Origin: Deltaproteobacteria bacterium
GTDB taxonomy: Bacteria; Myxococcota; B64-G9
Reading direction: 5' to 3'
Length of the DNA stretch: 60,697 nt
Assembly (NCBI GenBank): GCA_016935365.1
Contig: JAFGRB010000307.1
Span: 1-60,697 of the forward strand
Below are positions 51,286 to 60,397 of the stretch, in pieces. The position numbers and the translations under genes are program-made. The stretch's first letter is position 1, and each line of letters starts with the position of its first letter. The notes beneath the pieces are model-generated. The model was not told where the DNA came from, did no database searches, and saw only the letters and a program-made list of their open reading frames with translations.

Positions 51286-52756
51286 GCTGTTCTCCGAGCG
51301 CTCCTTCCAGGGCTGCCTCCGGCTCCGCCGGAGCCCGGCCCGGCCCGCGGGTCAGGTTCGGGCACTGCGGCTCGCCGTTCTGGGCGCCCCGGCAGCCGCC
51401 GCGCTTGAGCAGCTCGCAGTGCTCGCAGTGCATCTCGTTGAGCAGCCTGAGGGCGTTGGTCTCCATGTCGGACAGCACGTGAAGCACCCGGCTGGAGAGC
51501 AGGGAGTGGACCAGCAGGGTCGGGATGGCGACGATCAGGCCGAACTGCGTGGTCAGCAGGGCCTCGGAGATGCCGCCCGAGAGCAGGCGGGGATCGCCGG
51601 TGCCGTGCTCGGTGATCACGTGGAAGGTGCCGATCATGCCGGTCACGGTGCCCAGCAGGCCCAGCAGGGGCGCCACGGCCGCGATCACGTTCAGGGCCGG
51701 CAGGAAGCGCTCCAGGGTCGGCCTCTCCGCCAGGATGGACTCGTCGACCAGCTCCTCGAGCTGCGGGCGCGGCTGCTCGCGGTGCCGGAGGATGGTGCCC
51801 AGCACGCGGGCCACCGCGCCCGGCTCCCGGTGGCAGGCCTCGGCGGCCTTCCTCCACTGCCCGCGGGACATGTGCTCGCCGACGCGCTTCATCAGCCGGG
51901 CGGCGTTCGTGTGCACCCTGCCGAGGACCAGCAGGCGCTCGAGCAGGATGAGCAGCGCCATCGCCGCCAGGACGAGGATCGGCCACATCACGAAGCCGCC
52001 CGCCAGGAAGGTCTCCCAGAGCGTGCGCTCCGCGCCCGCGACGTGCGCCTCGCGCTCCAGCGGATCGAAGAGCAGCATGCCGGTGAGATCCGGGCCCTTG
52101 CCCGCGACCAGGGCGCGAGCCTGCCGGAGAGACTCCGGCCGGATCACCTTGAGCGCGCCCGAGCCCGCCGGGCCGAGCGCGCCGCCCGTGTTCGGATCCA
52201 GACAGATGGCGGCCACCTGGGACAGCCACAGGATGTCGGCCTGCCTCTCCGATCCGTCGAGCGCGAAGTATGGGCCGCGCTCGACGCGCAGCTTGCCGAG
52301 CCGCTCGGCGAGCCGGCAGCCTTTTCGGAAGAGGGCCTCGATGAGCGGCCGCGGATCCTCGCCGCCCGGCTCGACCCCCACGCCGTTTCGGCGCAGGGTG
52401 GAGATCGCCTGGTCCAGGGCGTTGTCCAGCAGCGCCTGGCGGTCGTCGCCGATCCGGACCTCCTCCGCCTGGCTGCCGAGCGTCTCCTCGAGCGCCTGGT
52501 TGCCGAGCTGCAGCGAGGTGAGCTGCTCGGAGAGCCGGGTCACCTCGGCCCGCAGCCCGGCGGCCTCCTGCCGGGACTTCGCCTCCAGCTGCTCGACGCG
52601 GGCGCGGAGCTGGCCCCGCTCGGTCTCCAGGAGCTGGATCTCCTGCTGGTACGCCTTCTCCAGCTCCGACTCGGCCAGCGCCCGGGAGGCGGGTGCGAGC
52701 AGGGCCGCGAGGAGGAGCATGCAAGCCCGAAACCGTTCAGGGCATCTTGGGGGCAT
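51278..52756 (-). CDS. large ExbB-like protein with N-terminal coiled coil (TtpC-like)
   Basis: A 492-residue protein from ATG 52756. A signal peptide (ACMLLLAALLAPASRALA) precedes a periplasmic coiled coil of ~100 residues (ETERGQLRARVEQLEAKS). A central domain follows, then a C-terminal MotA/TolQ/ExbB module with three membrane segments (PLLGLLGTVTGMIGTFHVIT, SEALLTTQFGLIVAIPTLL). This matches TtpC, the extra ExbB-like partner needed by Vibrio TonB2. A Cys-rich tail (CEHCELLKRGGCRGAQNGEP then QC) is unusual. ATG 52720 is an alternative start. Confidence 0.88.
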   Translation of the reverse strand: MPPRCPERFRACMLLLAALLAPASRALAESELEKAYQQEIQLLETERGQLRARVEQLEAKSRQEAAGLRAEVTRLSEQLTSLQLGNQALEETLGSQAEEVRIGDDRQALLDNALDQAISTLRRNGVGVEPGGEDPRPLIEALFRKGCRLAERLGKLRVERGPYFALDGSERQADILWLSQVAAICLDPNTGGALGPAGSGALKVIRPESLRQARALVAGKGPDLTGMLLFDPLEREAHVAGAERTLWETFLAGGFVMWPILVLAAMALLILLERLLVLGRVHTNAARLMKRVGEHMSRGQWRKAAEACHREPGAVARVLGTILRHREQPRPQLEELVDESILAERPTLERFLPALNVIAAVAPLLGLLGTVTGMIGTFHVITEHGTGDPRLLSGGISEALLTTQFGLIVAIPTLLVHSLLSSRVLHVLSDMETNALRLLNEMHCEHCELLKRGGCRGAQNGEPQCPNLTRGPGRAPAEPEAALEGALGEQHA

Positions 52757-52841
52757 CGCGCCTCGGCCCGTCTGGACTGCGTCGGCTCCATCGTGCCGAT
52801 GCTCACAACCGGCAGGTTGCTCCGCTGCGGCCCTCGTCGCC

Positions 52842-53621
52842 CTAGCTCGCATCGGCGGAGACCTCCACGCGCAGCTCGGGCAGCGGCAGCTCGAAGTAGC
52901 CGCTTCGGATCTGCTTGCGAAGCGCCTCGAAGAGGGCCTCCAGGGCCTCGCGCCGCTTCTCATCGCGCAGGACCTCGAAGGCGTACCGGCCGCCGCTTCC
53001 AGGCACCGCCCAGCCGAGCCTATCGTCCTCGGTCCGGAAGTAGAGCACGCCCATGCCGAGCCGGGCGACCTCCACCAGCGATCGCTCGCCCTCGAGCTGG
53101 ATGACCTGGCGGTGCAGGCCGCTCTCCGCGGTCAGCTTCAGCTCGTCCTCCAGGAGCTGCCACAGGCGGGAGAGCGCCAGCGCGGGATCCGCCCGGGGGC
53201 CCTCCAGGCCGGCGAGGATCTCGTCCACGGCGTCCAGGCGCTCCTGGCGCTTGAACGGCAGGGAGCGGAGCACGAGCTCGCGGAGCCGCCCGGCCGACTC
53301 CCGGGCCGGCTCGACGAGCCGCGCCGACCACGACTCGGCCTTGCGGCGCTCGGCGAGCTGCTTCGCCCGCATCCGCCTCAGGGTCTCGGCCCGGACCTGC
53401 TCCTTGCGGAGCAGGACCTCGAGATCGCCTTTCTGCGTCTCGAGCGAGAGCCTCTCGGCGCGGGCCGCCGAGCGGATCCGGTCGAGCCGCGACTCCAGCT
53501 CGTCCACCTCGGCGCGGAGCTTCGCGAGCTTCTTGCCGTAGTCTGCGGATCCCGCGAGAGCCTGGCCGCAGAGCCCGATGCACACGCCCGCCGTCACGAC
53601 AGCCGCGAAGAGCCGGTCCAT
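52842..53621 (-). CDS. DUF3450-family periplasmic coiled-coil protein
   Basis: A 259-residue exported protein with signal peptide (VVTAGVCIGLCGQALA) and a long N-terminal coiled coil (LAKLRAEVDELESRLDRIRS). A C-terminal globular part contains GMGVLYFRTEDDRLGWAVPG, characteristic of DUF3450. DUF3450 genes regularly precede ttpC-exbB-exbD-tonB in TonB2-type operons and may link the stator to the peptidoglycan or receptor. It lies 3 bp downstream of the receptor gene. Confidence 0.88.
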   Translation of the reverse strand: MDRLFAAVVTAGVCIGLCGQALAGSADYGKKLAKLRAEVDELESRLDRIRSAARAERLSLETQKGDLEVLLRKEQVRAETLRRMRAKQLAERRKAESWSARLVEPARESAGRLRELVLRSLPFKRQERLDAVDEILAGLEGPRADPALALSRLWQLLEDELKLTAESGLHRQVIQLEGERSLVEVARLGMGVLYFRTEDDRLGWAVPGSGGRYAFEVLRDEKRREALEALFEALRKQIRSGYFELPLPELRVEVSADAS

Positions 53622-53624
53622 GGC

Positions 53625-55697
53625 TCAGACCTCCATCTTCAGCCCGGCATAGAAGAACAGGCCGCGCAGCGGGCCCCAGATGTAGACCACGTCGGCGTCC
53701 GTGGGATTGCCGTCGGCGTCCGCGGGGAAGAACAGCGGGCTCTCGATGTCCGACTGGTGGTAGTCCAGCAGGTTGTCCACGCCGGCGTAGACCGAGAACC
53801 ACTTGTAGACCCGCTGCTCCACCCGCAGGTTGATGAGCGCGTACCAGGGCGAGCGCTCTCTCTTCGGGCTTCCGAGGTCGGCGTTGGCCGGATCCAGCCA
53901 GTCCGCCAGGCTCGGATCGGCGACGCCGATGTTGTAGCCGAGCCCGTAGACCTTCCGCAGGTCCATGGGGGCGAAGACGTCGGCGGCCAGCGAGACCTTG
54001 AGCCCGAAGTCGAAGCTCAGGTCGACCCCCAGGTTGATCTGGTGGCTCGGGGGCGCGGAGACCAGGGCGCCGGCCTCGTCGAAGTAGTGGTAGTAGCCGT
54101 AGCCGGTCCGGGCCATCAGCCACTCGAGCGGCTGGCTCTGGACCTGCGCCTCGACCGAGACGACGTCCAGCTCGCCGTCGGCGTTGAACACCCGGATGTA
54201 GCCCTGCTCGGTGGTCTCCACGGTGATCGGATCGCGGACCCGGTTCCAGGAGCACTCGAGGGCGGCGTTGAGCTTGCGGCCGAGGTCCAGCGTCGCCGAC
54301 AGGTTGGCGTTGATCGAGCTCTCCGGCGAGTGCGTGTCGTTGAGCAGCCGGTAGCCCTCGGGCGCCACGCCGTGGGCATACTCGTAGAAGGTGGTCGGCG
54401 CCCTGAAGCCGGTGCCCGCGACGGCCCGCAAAGTCAGCTCGTCGGTCAGGGCGTACTTGAAGGCGCCGCGCGGCGTGAACACGGCGCCGAAGTGGTCGTG
54501 GTAGTCGAAGCGCGCGCCGTGGACGAACTCGAGATCCTCGATGATCTCCCAGTCGCCCTGCACGAAGACGCCGGGCATGTGGTAGACGTAGTCCGCCTCG
54601 GCCAGGTTCTCGTCGAGCTTCTCGAGGCGGTAGGACAGGCCGCCCACCAGATGATAGCAGTCGGCCAGCGAGAGGAACACGGCCTCCTGGGCGTAGAGCA
54701 TGAGCTGGTCGGCCTCGTAGACCTCGCCCTCGTAGTCGGAGTCCTGGTAGTGGTAGGTCGAGGACAGGATCGTCTCGGATCTCAGCCAGTCCAGGATCTG
54801 GTAGTCGAGCCGGCCGCCGCCCTCGAAGCGCCGCGTGAGGATGCTCTCGGAGAAGGACCGCCGCTGGTCGTCCAGCACCTCCAGGAAGCTGCCCAGGCCC
54901 CCGCCCTGGCGCTTCTCCAGCACGCTGGCAACCCGGAGCGTCAGATTGATGTCGTCCGCGATGTCCCAGTAGGCCGTGCCGGCGAAGCTGCCCTGGTCGT
55001 AGCCGGTCATCTCGCTGACCTGGTCGCCGTCCCGGTCCACGCTCGCCTGCGTGGCGAAGGTGCCGGTCAGGGTCAGGCCGAAGTCGCCCTTCCGGAACGA
55101 CGTGTACCCCATGGCTCTCTTCCACAGGAACATGCCGCCTTCCACGGAGAGCTGGCTCTCGGCGTCCTTGCCGGGCTTGCGGGTGATCACGTTGATCACG
55201 CCGCCGATGGCGTCAGTGCCGTAGAGGATGGAGTTGGCGCCCTTGACGATCTCGATCCGCTCGATCTCCGACGCCGGCAGGCTGAGCAGGCCGTAGGTCG
55301 TGCCCAGGGAGGAGTACATGGGCATGCCGTCGATCAGCATGAGGGTGTAGCGCGACGGCAGCCCGGAGATCTTCACCCCGGTGGTGTTGCAGACCGAGCA
55401 GACGTTGTCGATCCGGATGCCGGGCCGGAACTCGATCGCGTCGAGCAGGTTGACCGCGCCCTTGGCCTCGATCTCGTCGGCCCGGATGAGCTCGGTCTTG
55501 ATCGGGGCGTCCTTGAGGAGCTTCTTGGTGCGGGTGCCGGTGACGACCACGTCCTCGGTCTCGTAGACCTGCTCGCCGGTCTCGCCGGCATCGCCGGTCT
55601 CGTCTTCCCGGCTCTCCTCCTGGGCGAGGGCGGTCGACCAGGAGAGCGTACACGCCAGCACCAGCATGATAGAGCACGCGGCATGCCTCATCGCCAT
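53625..55697 (-). CDS. TonB-dependent outer-membrane receptor with CxxC plug motif
   Basis: A 690-residue receptor with a signal peptide (VLACTLSWSTALA) and an acidic linker. The TonB box is EDVVVTGTRT (48-57). The plug domain (SRYTLMLIDGMPMYSSLGTT, SEIERIEIVKGANSILYGTD, AIGGVINVITRKPG) precedes a 22-strand-type barrel ending FFYAGLKMEV. The plug carries Cys 100 and Cys 103 (NVCSVCNTTG), a motif seen in some Bacteroidota receptors and atypical for siderophore receptors. The ligand is unknown; BtuB/CirA-like sequence features suggest cobalamin, metal or siderophore uptake. AGGAA precedes ATG 55697; it overlaps the regulator gene by 10 bp. Confidence 0.92.
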   Translation of the reverse strand: MAMRHAACSIMLVLACTLSWSTALAQEESREDETGDAGETGEQVYETEDVVVTGTRTKKLLKDAPIKTELIRADEIEAKGAVNLLDAIEFRPGIRIDNVCSVCNTTGVKISGLPSRYTLMLIDGMPMYSSLGTTYGLLSLPASEIERIEIVKGANSILYGTDAIGGVINVITRKPGKDAESQLSVEGGMFLWKRAMGYTSFRKGDFGLTLTGTFATQASVDRDGDQVSEMTGYDQGSFAGTAYWDIADDINLTLRVASVLEKRQGGGLGSFLEVLDDQRRSFSESILTRRFEGGGRLDYQILDWLRSETILSSTYHYQDSDYEGEVYEADQLMLYAQEAVFLSLADCYHLVGGLSYRLEKLDENLAEADYVYHMPGVFVQGDWEIIEDLEFVHGARFDYHDHFGAVFTPRGAFKYALTDELTLRAVAGTGFRAPTTFYEYAHGVAPEGYRLLNDTHSPESSINANLSATLDLGRKLNAALECSWNRVRDPITVETTEQGYIRVFNADGELDVVSVEAQVQSQPLEWLMARTGYGYYHYFDEAGALVSAPPSHQINLGVDLSFDFGLKVSLAADVFAPMDLRKVYGLGYNIGVADPSLADWLDPANADLGSPKRERSPWYALINLRVEQRVYKWFSVYAGVDNLLDYHQSDIESPLFFPADADGNPTDADVVYIWGPLRGLFFYAGLKMEV

Positions 55698-55948
55698 CGT
55701 TCCTCTTCCTCTCGGGCTGGATCCTCATCGCAGCCGGCCGTCTGCTGGTCCCGGCAGCGCTCCAGGTCGAGCCGGGAGATGTAGTAGCTCATCGATCTCG
55801 GGCTGAGCTTGAGGCGCTGGGCCGCCTCCTTCTTCTTCCAGCCGCAGGCCCGTAGCTCCTGCAGGATGATCCGCCGCTTGAAGCGCATCACGGCCTCGTG
55901 CAGTCCCTCGTCGGGCAAGAGGATCTCCTTATCCTTCTCGGGGCTCAT
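55688..55948 (-). CDS. Fis-type HTH regulator leading the TonB2 operon
   Basis: An 86-residue protein from ATG 55948 (GTG 56023 is an alternative giving 111 residues). The C-terminal half matches the Fis-family HTH: RFKRRIILQELRACGWKKK, EAAQRLKLSPRSMSYYISRL. No response-regulator or AAA+ domain is attached, so it is a stand-alone Fis-like DNA-binding protein. Placed first in the receptor-TonB2 operon, it probably autoregulates the operon through the upstream inverted repeat. That regulatory link is inferred. Confidence 0.75.
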   Translation of the reverse strand: MSPEKDKEILLPDEGLHEAVMRFKRRIILQELRACGWKKKEAAQRLKLSPRSMSYYISRLDLERCRDQQTAGCDEDPAREEEERWR

Positions 55949-56058
55949 GGGATCGAGGAGCACGGGTGTAGCAAGAGACGCGCCAAGTGCGGTCTGGCGC
56001 CCAGGATATGGATATCCGGGCACTTGGGAGGGACGGAGGTCGCGCCTCGGAGGGGCTT

Positions 56059-56077
56059 GCTTACGCCGTTCGTAAGC
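56059..56077. promoter_or_regulatory. 7-bp inverted repeat upstream of the TonB2 operon
   Basis: GCTTACG CCGTT CGTAAGC, a perfect 7-bp palindrome with a 5-nt spacer, lies 111 bp upstream of the Fis-type ATG 55948 in the 148-bp intergenic region. A GGATATGGATATCC element (56013-56026) sits nearer the gene. Candidate operator or start of transcription control. Confidence 0.4.
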
Positions 56078-56096
56078 CGATTACGTATGGATCCGG

Positions 56097-57680
56097 TCAA
56101 TCGGCCCGCAGGGGGCGGATGGCGAAGCCGGTGATCGCGAAGGGCGCGACGGGCTCGACGTGCAGGGTGAGCTCGGCGCTGCCCTTGGCGCAGCCGAGGC
56201 GCACCACCGCCGAGTGCTCGCCCGGCGCGCGCAGGGCCGTGGCCTCGTCGCAGCGGCCCAGAAGCTCGCCGGTCCTTGCGAGGAAGGCGAGCATCTGCTC
56301 GGCCGGGATGGCCTCGAGGAAGCCGCTCGAGAAGAGCGCCTCGATGCCCTCGCGGCTCGGCTCGGCGAGCAGCGCCAGGGAGCGCTCGAGCGCTCTGGCC
56401 AGGGGGGCGCTGAGGCGCGGCGCGGGCTCGGGGTCGTGCGACAGGATGATCGCCAGCATGCCGGCGGCCATGGCCGAGAGCGCCTCGTAGTCGCCGGTGT
56501 TCGCGAGCAGCACCACGCCCAGGTCCCGCTCGGGCAGCATCCAGACCGCAGCGCTGTACTGCAGGGTGGCCCCGGTGTGGGAGACCACCAGGCCGAGCTG
56601 CGGATGCCGCACCAGGCTCGGCGCCCAGTTGACGCCGAAGCTCTCGCCGCCCGGCTGTCCGAAGCCCGCGACCAGGTGGGACTCGCGTATGGAGCTCCGG
56701 CGAAGCGGCCCGAGGTCCGGCCTGTCGCTCGGCGGCCAGGCGGAGAGCTGGAAGGCCGCGTAGCGGCTCATGTCGGCCAGGGTCGAGTACAGCCCGCCCA
56801 TGGCCTCGGCCGCGCCGAGCCGCCAGTGCCCGGCCGGGACGAGCGCGTCGCCCTGCTTCCGGTAGCCGGTGGCCAGGCGCTCGGGCGCGGTGGCCTCGCG
56901 ATCCCAGACGCTGGCGTCCATGCCCAGGGGACGGAGGATGCGCTCCGAGACGTAGTCGCGGTACGGCATGCCGGATGCCCGGCCGACCACCAGGCCGGCC
57001 AGCGCCATGGCCAGGTTGGAGTACTCCGTCCGGGTGCCGGGCACGAAGACGAGCTCGAGCTCGGCCAGGGAGTCGAGCAGCTGCTGCTCGGTGACGGCGC
57101 GGTCGGGATCGGTGTACTCGAGCCTGCCCACCCGCGGCAGGCCCGAGCTGTGGGTGACCAGGTGGCGCAGGGAGATCCGCGGGCTGTCCGCCGTGGGGTA
57201 GATCGCGCGGCCGATCTCCGGGACCCAGCGCGCGACCGGATCGTCGAGGTCGAGCGCGCCGGCGTCGCGGAGCTGCAGCAGGGCCATGCCGGTGAAGGTC
57301 TTGGTGATCGAGCCGATCCGGAAGACCGTCTCGGGCGTGATCGGCTCCTGCGTCCCCGCATCGCGGACGCCGAGGCCGAGCGACCAGATCCGCTCCCCGC
57401 CGCAGACCACGGCCGCGGCCAGGCCGCTGGAGGACGGGCGGGAGAGCCTGGATGCCAAAAACGCCTTGAGCTCCGGCGCGGCGGACAGGATGCGGAGCGC
57501 GCGCTCGCCGGTCTTCTGCTCCGCGGCTGCCGGAGACCGGAAGCGCTGCGGGGGCAGGGCGCGGCGGAGCGCCGGGGCGGCTGTCGGGGCGGGACAGCAG
57601 CCCGCGCACGCGGACAGCAAGAAGCTCGCGGCTGCCAGGCGAGCGGCGGACGGGCCTCGCTGTCTGCGCATTCTCGACAC
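56097..57680 (-). CDS. exported serine beta-lactamase-like hydrolase (class C/esterase family)
   Basis: A 527-residue protein with a lipoprotein-like signal (AAASFLLSACAGC). The beta-lactamase/PBP4* fold shows SxxK in FRIGSITKTFTGMALL (Ser 124, Lys 127), YxN in GTRTEYSNLAMALAG, and a third-box HTG in VVSHTGATLQYSA. The C-terminal ~120 residues form an extra domain often found in bacterial serine hydrolases of this type. Such enzymes include D-amino-acid peptidases and esterases; antibiotic hydrolysis is not implied. GTG 57680 (GAGA upstream) or ATG 57671 may be the start. Confidence 0.88.
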   Translation of the reverse strand: MSRMRRQRGPSAARLAAASFLLSACAGCCPAPTAAPALRRALPPQRFRSPAAAEQKTGERALRILSAAPELKAFLASRLSRPSSSGLAAAVVCGGERIWSLGLGVRDAGTQEPITPETVFRIGSITKTFTGMALLQLRDAGALDLDDPVARWVPEIGRAIYPTADSPRISLRHLVTHSSGLPRVGRLEYTDPDRAVTEQQLLDSLAELELVFVPGTRTEYSNLAMALAGLVVGRASGMPYRDYVSERILRPLGMDASVWDREATAPERLATGYRKQGDALVPAGHWRLGAAEAMGGLYSTLADMSRYAAFQLSAWPPSDRPDLGPLRRSSIRESHLVAGFGQPGGESFGVNWAPSLVRHPQLGLVVSHTGATLQYSAAVWMLPERDLGVVLLANTGDYEALSAMAAGMLAIILSHDPEPAPRLSAPLARALERSLALLAEPSREGIEALFSSGFLEAIPAEQMLAFLARTGELLGRCDEATALRAPGEHSAVVRLGCAKGSAELTLHVEPVAPFAITGFAIRPLRAD

Positions 57681-57687
57681 CGCGGTC

Positions 57688-58362
57688 TCAGTTGGCCAGC
57701 GCCTGGATGGCGGCCCGGACGTTCGGGGATGCCTTGCGGATGGCGGGCCGGACCCAGGCCTTCAGTCTGCGGGACTCCAGGGCTCGGATCCGGGCCACCG
57801 CCGCGCTCAGGGCCTGGAGGTGGGCTGTCGATTGCTGGCGCGCCCAGGAGAGATCGGTCTCGAGCGCCTTGGTGCGCCCGGCCTCCTTTCGCAGCGAGGC
57901 GTTTTCTTTCTGGAACGCGGCCATCTGGCTCTCGGCCTCCTTGGCGCGCTGCTCGGCCCGGCGGGCATCGCCCCGGGCCTGGGTCAGCTCCATCTCGAAG
58001 CGATTGCGCTCCAGCGGGGTGGTGGAGGTCTTGAACTTCTCGTCGAGCAGCGACTTCTTGGCCTCGCGCTGCTGGTGGGTCAGGCGGACGACCTGCTCGA
58101 GCAGGTCCTTGGCCCGCTCCTGGCTGTCCTGGAGCGCCTTGCGGCAGGTGGCCTCCCGGCCCTGCCAGCTCAGGCGCTCGTCTCGAGCCCGCTGCAGCTC
58201 GGCGTCGAGCTTGTCGCGCTCCGCACTCCGGTCCGCTCGCTCGCGGTCGAGCTCGGCGCGCAGGCGTGCCGTCTGCGCTCGCGCCTCGGTGAGCTCGGGC
58301 GGGGCTCCCAGCACGCGCATCACGGCGGGCCAGAGCGCCCTTCTCAGGCGGTCCAGGATCAT
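57688..58362 (-). CDS. coiled-coil protein of unknown function
   Basis: A 224-residue protein almost entirely predicted as coiled coil between residues ~20 and 190 (TEARAQTARLRAELDRERAD, ELTQARGDARRAEQRAKEAE), with a hydrophobic N-terminus (MILDRLRRALWPAVMRVLG) and a basic C-terminal region (LKAWVRPAIRKASPNVRA). No known family recognised. It sits 25 bp after the dihydrouridine-synthase stop and 7 bp before the beta-lactamase-like gene, probably co-transcribed. A structural or scaffold role is only a guess. Confidence 0.7.
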   Translation of the reverse strand: MILDRLRRALWPAVMRVLGAPPELTEARAQTARLRAELDRERADRSAERDKLDAELQRARDERLSWQGREATCRKALQDSQERAKDLLEQVVRLTHQQREAKKSLLDEKFKTSTTPLERNRFEMELTQARGDARRAEQRAKEAESQMAAFQKENASLRKEAGRTKALETDLSWARQQSTAHLQALSAAVARIRALESRRLKAWVRPAIRKASPNVRAAIQALAN

Positions 58363-58387
58363 GGTCCATGACCTCGCAAAAGGTCCA

Positions 58388-59356
58388 TCATGGTCTGGCT
58401 GTCTCCTTGCTGCGGGTGAGGCTCTGCATGGCGCTCTTCATGTCGGCGGCCGTCTCGAACGTATGCAGGCGGCGCCGCAGCTCCGCGATGCCGGCCAGCC
58501 CCTGGCCGTACCAGGCGAGGTGCTTGCGCATGCGCAAGACCGCTGGGGCCTCGGAGCCCAGAAAGGCTATCATGTCGTCGAGGTGGGTGCAAAAGACGCG
58601 CAGGCGCTCCGCGCAGCTCGGGGGGTAGTCGAGGTCGGGGTCGGCCATGGCCGCGGCCAGCCAGGGGTTGCCCAGCAGCCCCCGGCCCACCATGACCCCC
58701 GCGCAGCCCGTGCTGTCCCGCATGCGCGCCGCGTCGGCCGGCTCGAAGAGATCGCCGTTCCCGATGACCGGGACGTCCACGGCCCGAGCGCAGCGGCCGA
58801 TGAGCGACCAGTCGGCTCGCCCCGAGTAGAGCTGGCTGCGGGTGCGGGGGTGGAGGCAGACGAGATCCGCGCCCGCGCCGGCCAGGCGCTCGGCGAGCTC
58901 GACGGCGTTGCGCTCGCCCGCGCTCCAGCCCGCGCGCAGCTTGACGCCCAGCGGCAGCTCGACCGCCGCGCGCACGGCGCGCACGACGGCCTCGGCGCGC
59001 AGCGGCTCCCGCATGAGCGCCGCGCCCGCGCCGCTGCGCACGACCTTGGGCACCGGGCAGCCCATGTTCACGTCGAGGCCGTCGAAGCCGGCCTCGGCGC
59101 ACAGGCGGGCGGACTCGGCCAGGGCCTCGGGCCGGGCTCCGAAGAGCTGCGCGAAGATGGGGTGCTCCTCGGCGTCGTGTCGCAGCATGTCCAGGCTGCG
59201 CCGGTTGCCGCGCGTGAGGCCCTCGGCCGAGAGCATCTCGGTGAACACCGCCGGGCAGCCCAGGCGGCGCAGGGTGCGGCGGAACGGGGAGTCCGTGATG
59301 CCCGCCATGGGGGCTGCGAACACGGCGGGCTCGATGCGCAGGCCGCGGATCTTCAT
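58388..59356 (-). CDS. dusB: tRNA-dihydrouridine synthase
   Basis: A 322-residue TIM-barrel flavoprotein of the Dus family. FAAPMAGITDSPFRRTLRRL is the N-terminal FMN-binding strand, LFGARPEALAESARLCAEAG follows, and DVNMGCPVPKVVRSGAGAAL carries catalytic Cys 100. LHPRTRSQLYSGRADWSLI and VPVIGNGDLFEPADAARM complete the phosphate-binding region. It reduces uridine to dihydrouridine in tRNA. DusB is the best subfamily guess from NMGCP and overall length; fis is not adjacent as in enterics. Start ATG 59356 overlaps the upstream MBL gene stop (ATGA). Confidence 0.93.
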   Translation of the reverse strand: MKIRGLRIEPAVFAAPMAGITDSPFRRTLRRLGCPAVFTEMLSAEGLTRGNRRSLDMLRHDAEEHPIFAQLFGARPEALAESARLCAEAGFDGLDVNMGCPVPKVVRSGAGAALMREPLRAEAVVRAVRAAVELPLGVKLRAGWSAGERNAVELAERLAGAGADLVCLHPRTRSQLYSGRADWSLIGRCARAVDVPVIGNGDLFEPADAARMRDSTGCAGVMVGRGLLGNPWLAAAMADPDLDYPPSCAERLRVFCTHLDDMIAFLGSEAPAVLRMRKHLAWYGQGLAGIAELRRRLHTFETAADMKSAMQSLTRSKETARP

Positions 59357-60270
59357 CTCGGTCGGGGTTCCCCGTCCTGCTCGCGTTCCTTGAGCAGCAC
59401 GCGGATCATGGCCGCCAGGTTGATCTGGAAGGCCCGCATGGGCTGCAGCTCGCTCAGGCCGTGCCGGAGCTTTCGGGCCAGGTCGGCCGCCACTTTCTCC
59501 TGGCTCGCCCCGGCGTCGATGCGCGCGATCACCTCGTCGCGGAACGACTCGGCCGTGCGGATCGCGACCGCGATGTAGCTCTCGACGTCCTCGCCCGTGA
59601 GCACGCCGTGATGGGGCAGGGCGATGGCGTCGAAGTCCAGCTCGCCGATGCGCCGGAGCGAATCCAGGTAGTCGCGGAAGGAGGAGGCCGACTGGGCCTG
59701 GATCTCGTCAGGCGACACGTAGCCGCCCAGCGACTCGCCGCCGACGAGCAGGCGGTCGGGCTCGACGAGGAAGACCATCGAGCAGCGCGTGTGCCCGGGG
59801 GAGGCGTAGCCCGTGACCCGCACGCCGTCTCCCAGGTCCAGGCTCTCGCCGTCCTCGAGCACGCGATCGACCCGCAGGTCCGAGGCGTCGAGGGGGACCA
59901 CCCGGCCGCCGAAGGCGTGCGCGAAGCCGTACGTCTTCTCGTCCCGGCGGTTCATGTCGAGGATGAAGCGGTAGACCTTCTCGCGGGAGAGGGCCTGGCG
60001 CGCACTCGGCGAGGCCACGACCTCGAGCGCCGGGTGCAGGCGGCGCAGCACGCCCAGCCCGCCGACGTGATCGTAGTGGGAGTGGGTCAGCAGGACGGTG
60101 TCGAGCTCGATATGGCCAGGCCCGAAGCGCTCCTCGAGCAGCGGCGCGATGGCGGTCACGCCCGCGTCGACCAGGGCGACTTTCCGGCCGTGGATCACGT
60201 AGCAGGGGAAGGCCATGTTGCCGATCATCTCCACGTGCTCGGTCACGGGGCCTGGCTCTCGGATCCACAC
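59353..60270 (-). CDS. MBL-fold metallo-hydrolase
   Basis: A 305-residue protein with the binuclear metal motif HSHYDH (His 63, 65, Asp 67, His 68), preceded by DTVLLT. Later metal ligands are in TGYASPGHTRCSMVF and ALPHHGVLTG. The C-terminal ~90 residues form a helical extension as in glyoxalase-II-like enzymes. Hydrolase substrate unknown. GTG 60270 is chosen as start because GGAGG lies 6 nt upstream. The stop overlaps dusB by 4 bp, giving a four-gene minus-strand operon with the coiled-coil and beta-lactamase-like genes. Confidence 0.88.
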   Translation of the reverse strand: MWIREPGPVTEHVEMIGNMAFPCYVIHGRKVALVDAGVTAIAPLLEERFGPGHIELDTVLLTHSHYDHVGGLGVLRRLHPALEVVASPSARQALSREKVYRFILDMNRRDEKTYGFAHAFGGRVVPLDASDLRVDRVLEDGESLDLGDGVRVTGYASPGHTRCSMVFLVEPDRLLVGGESLGGYVSPDEIQAQSASSFRDYLDSLRRIGELDFDAIALPHHGVLTGEDVESYIAVAIRTAESFRDEVIARIDAGASQEKVAADLARKLRHGLSELQPMRAFQINLAAMIRVLLKEREQDGEPRPR

Positions 60271-60397
60271 GGCGGCCTCCAGGGGCGGTCACGGGCGGAG
60301 TCTACCCAAACAGAGCGCCGAGTGCAACGCAGTGGGTCGTTTTCGCGCTCTCGGTCTTCCGCGAGACTGCGGAATGCGGGTCTTCTCCATCGCCGTC

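Noticed and set aside
51525..55784. 1419-codon open frame on the plus strand
   Set aside because: Shadow of the TonB2 operon genes; composition Ser/Arg/Ala-rich without motifs, while the opposite strand has clear ExbB, DUF3450 and receptor sequence.
56097..57680. Antibiotic-resistance beta-lactamase
   Set aside because: SxxK and YxN are shared with esterases and peptidases; the long C-terminal domain and housekeeping neighbours do not suggest resistance.
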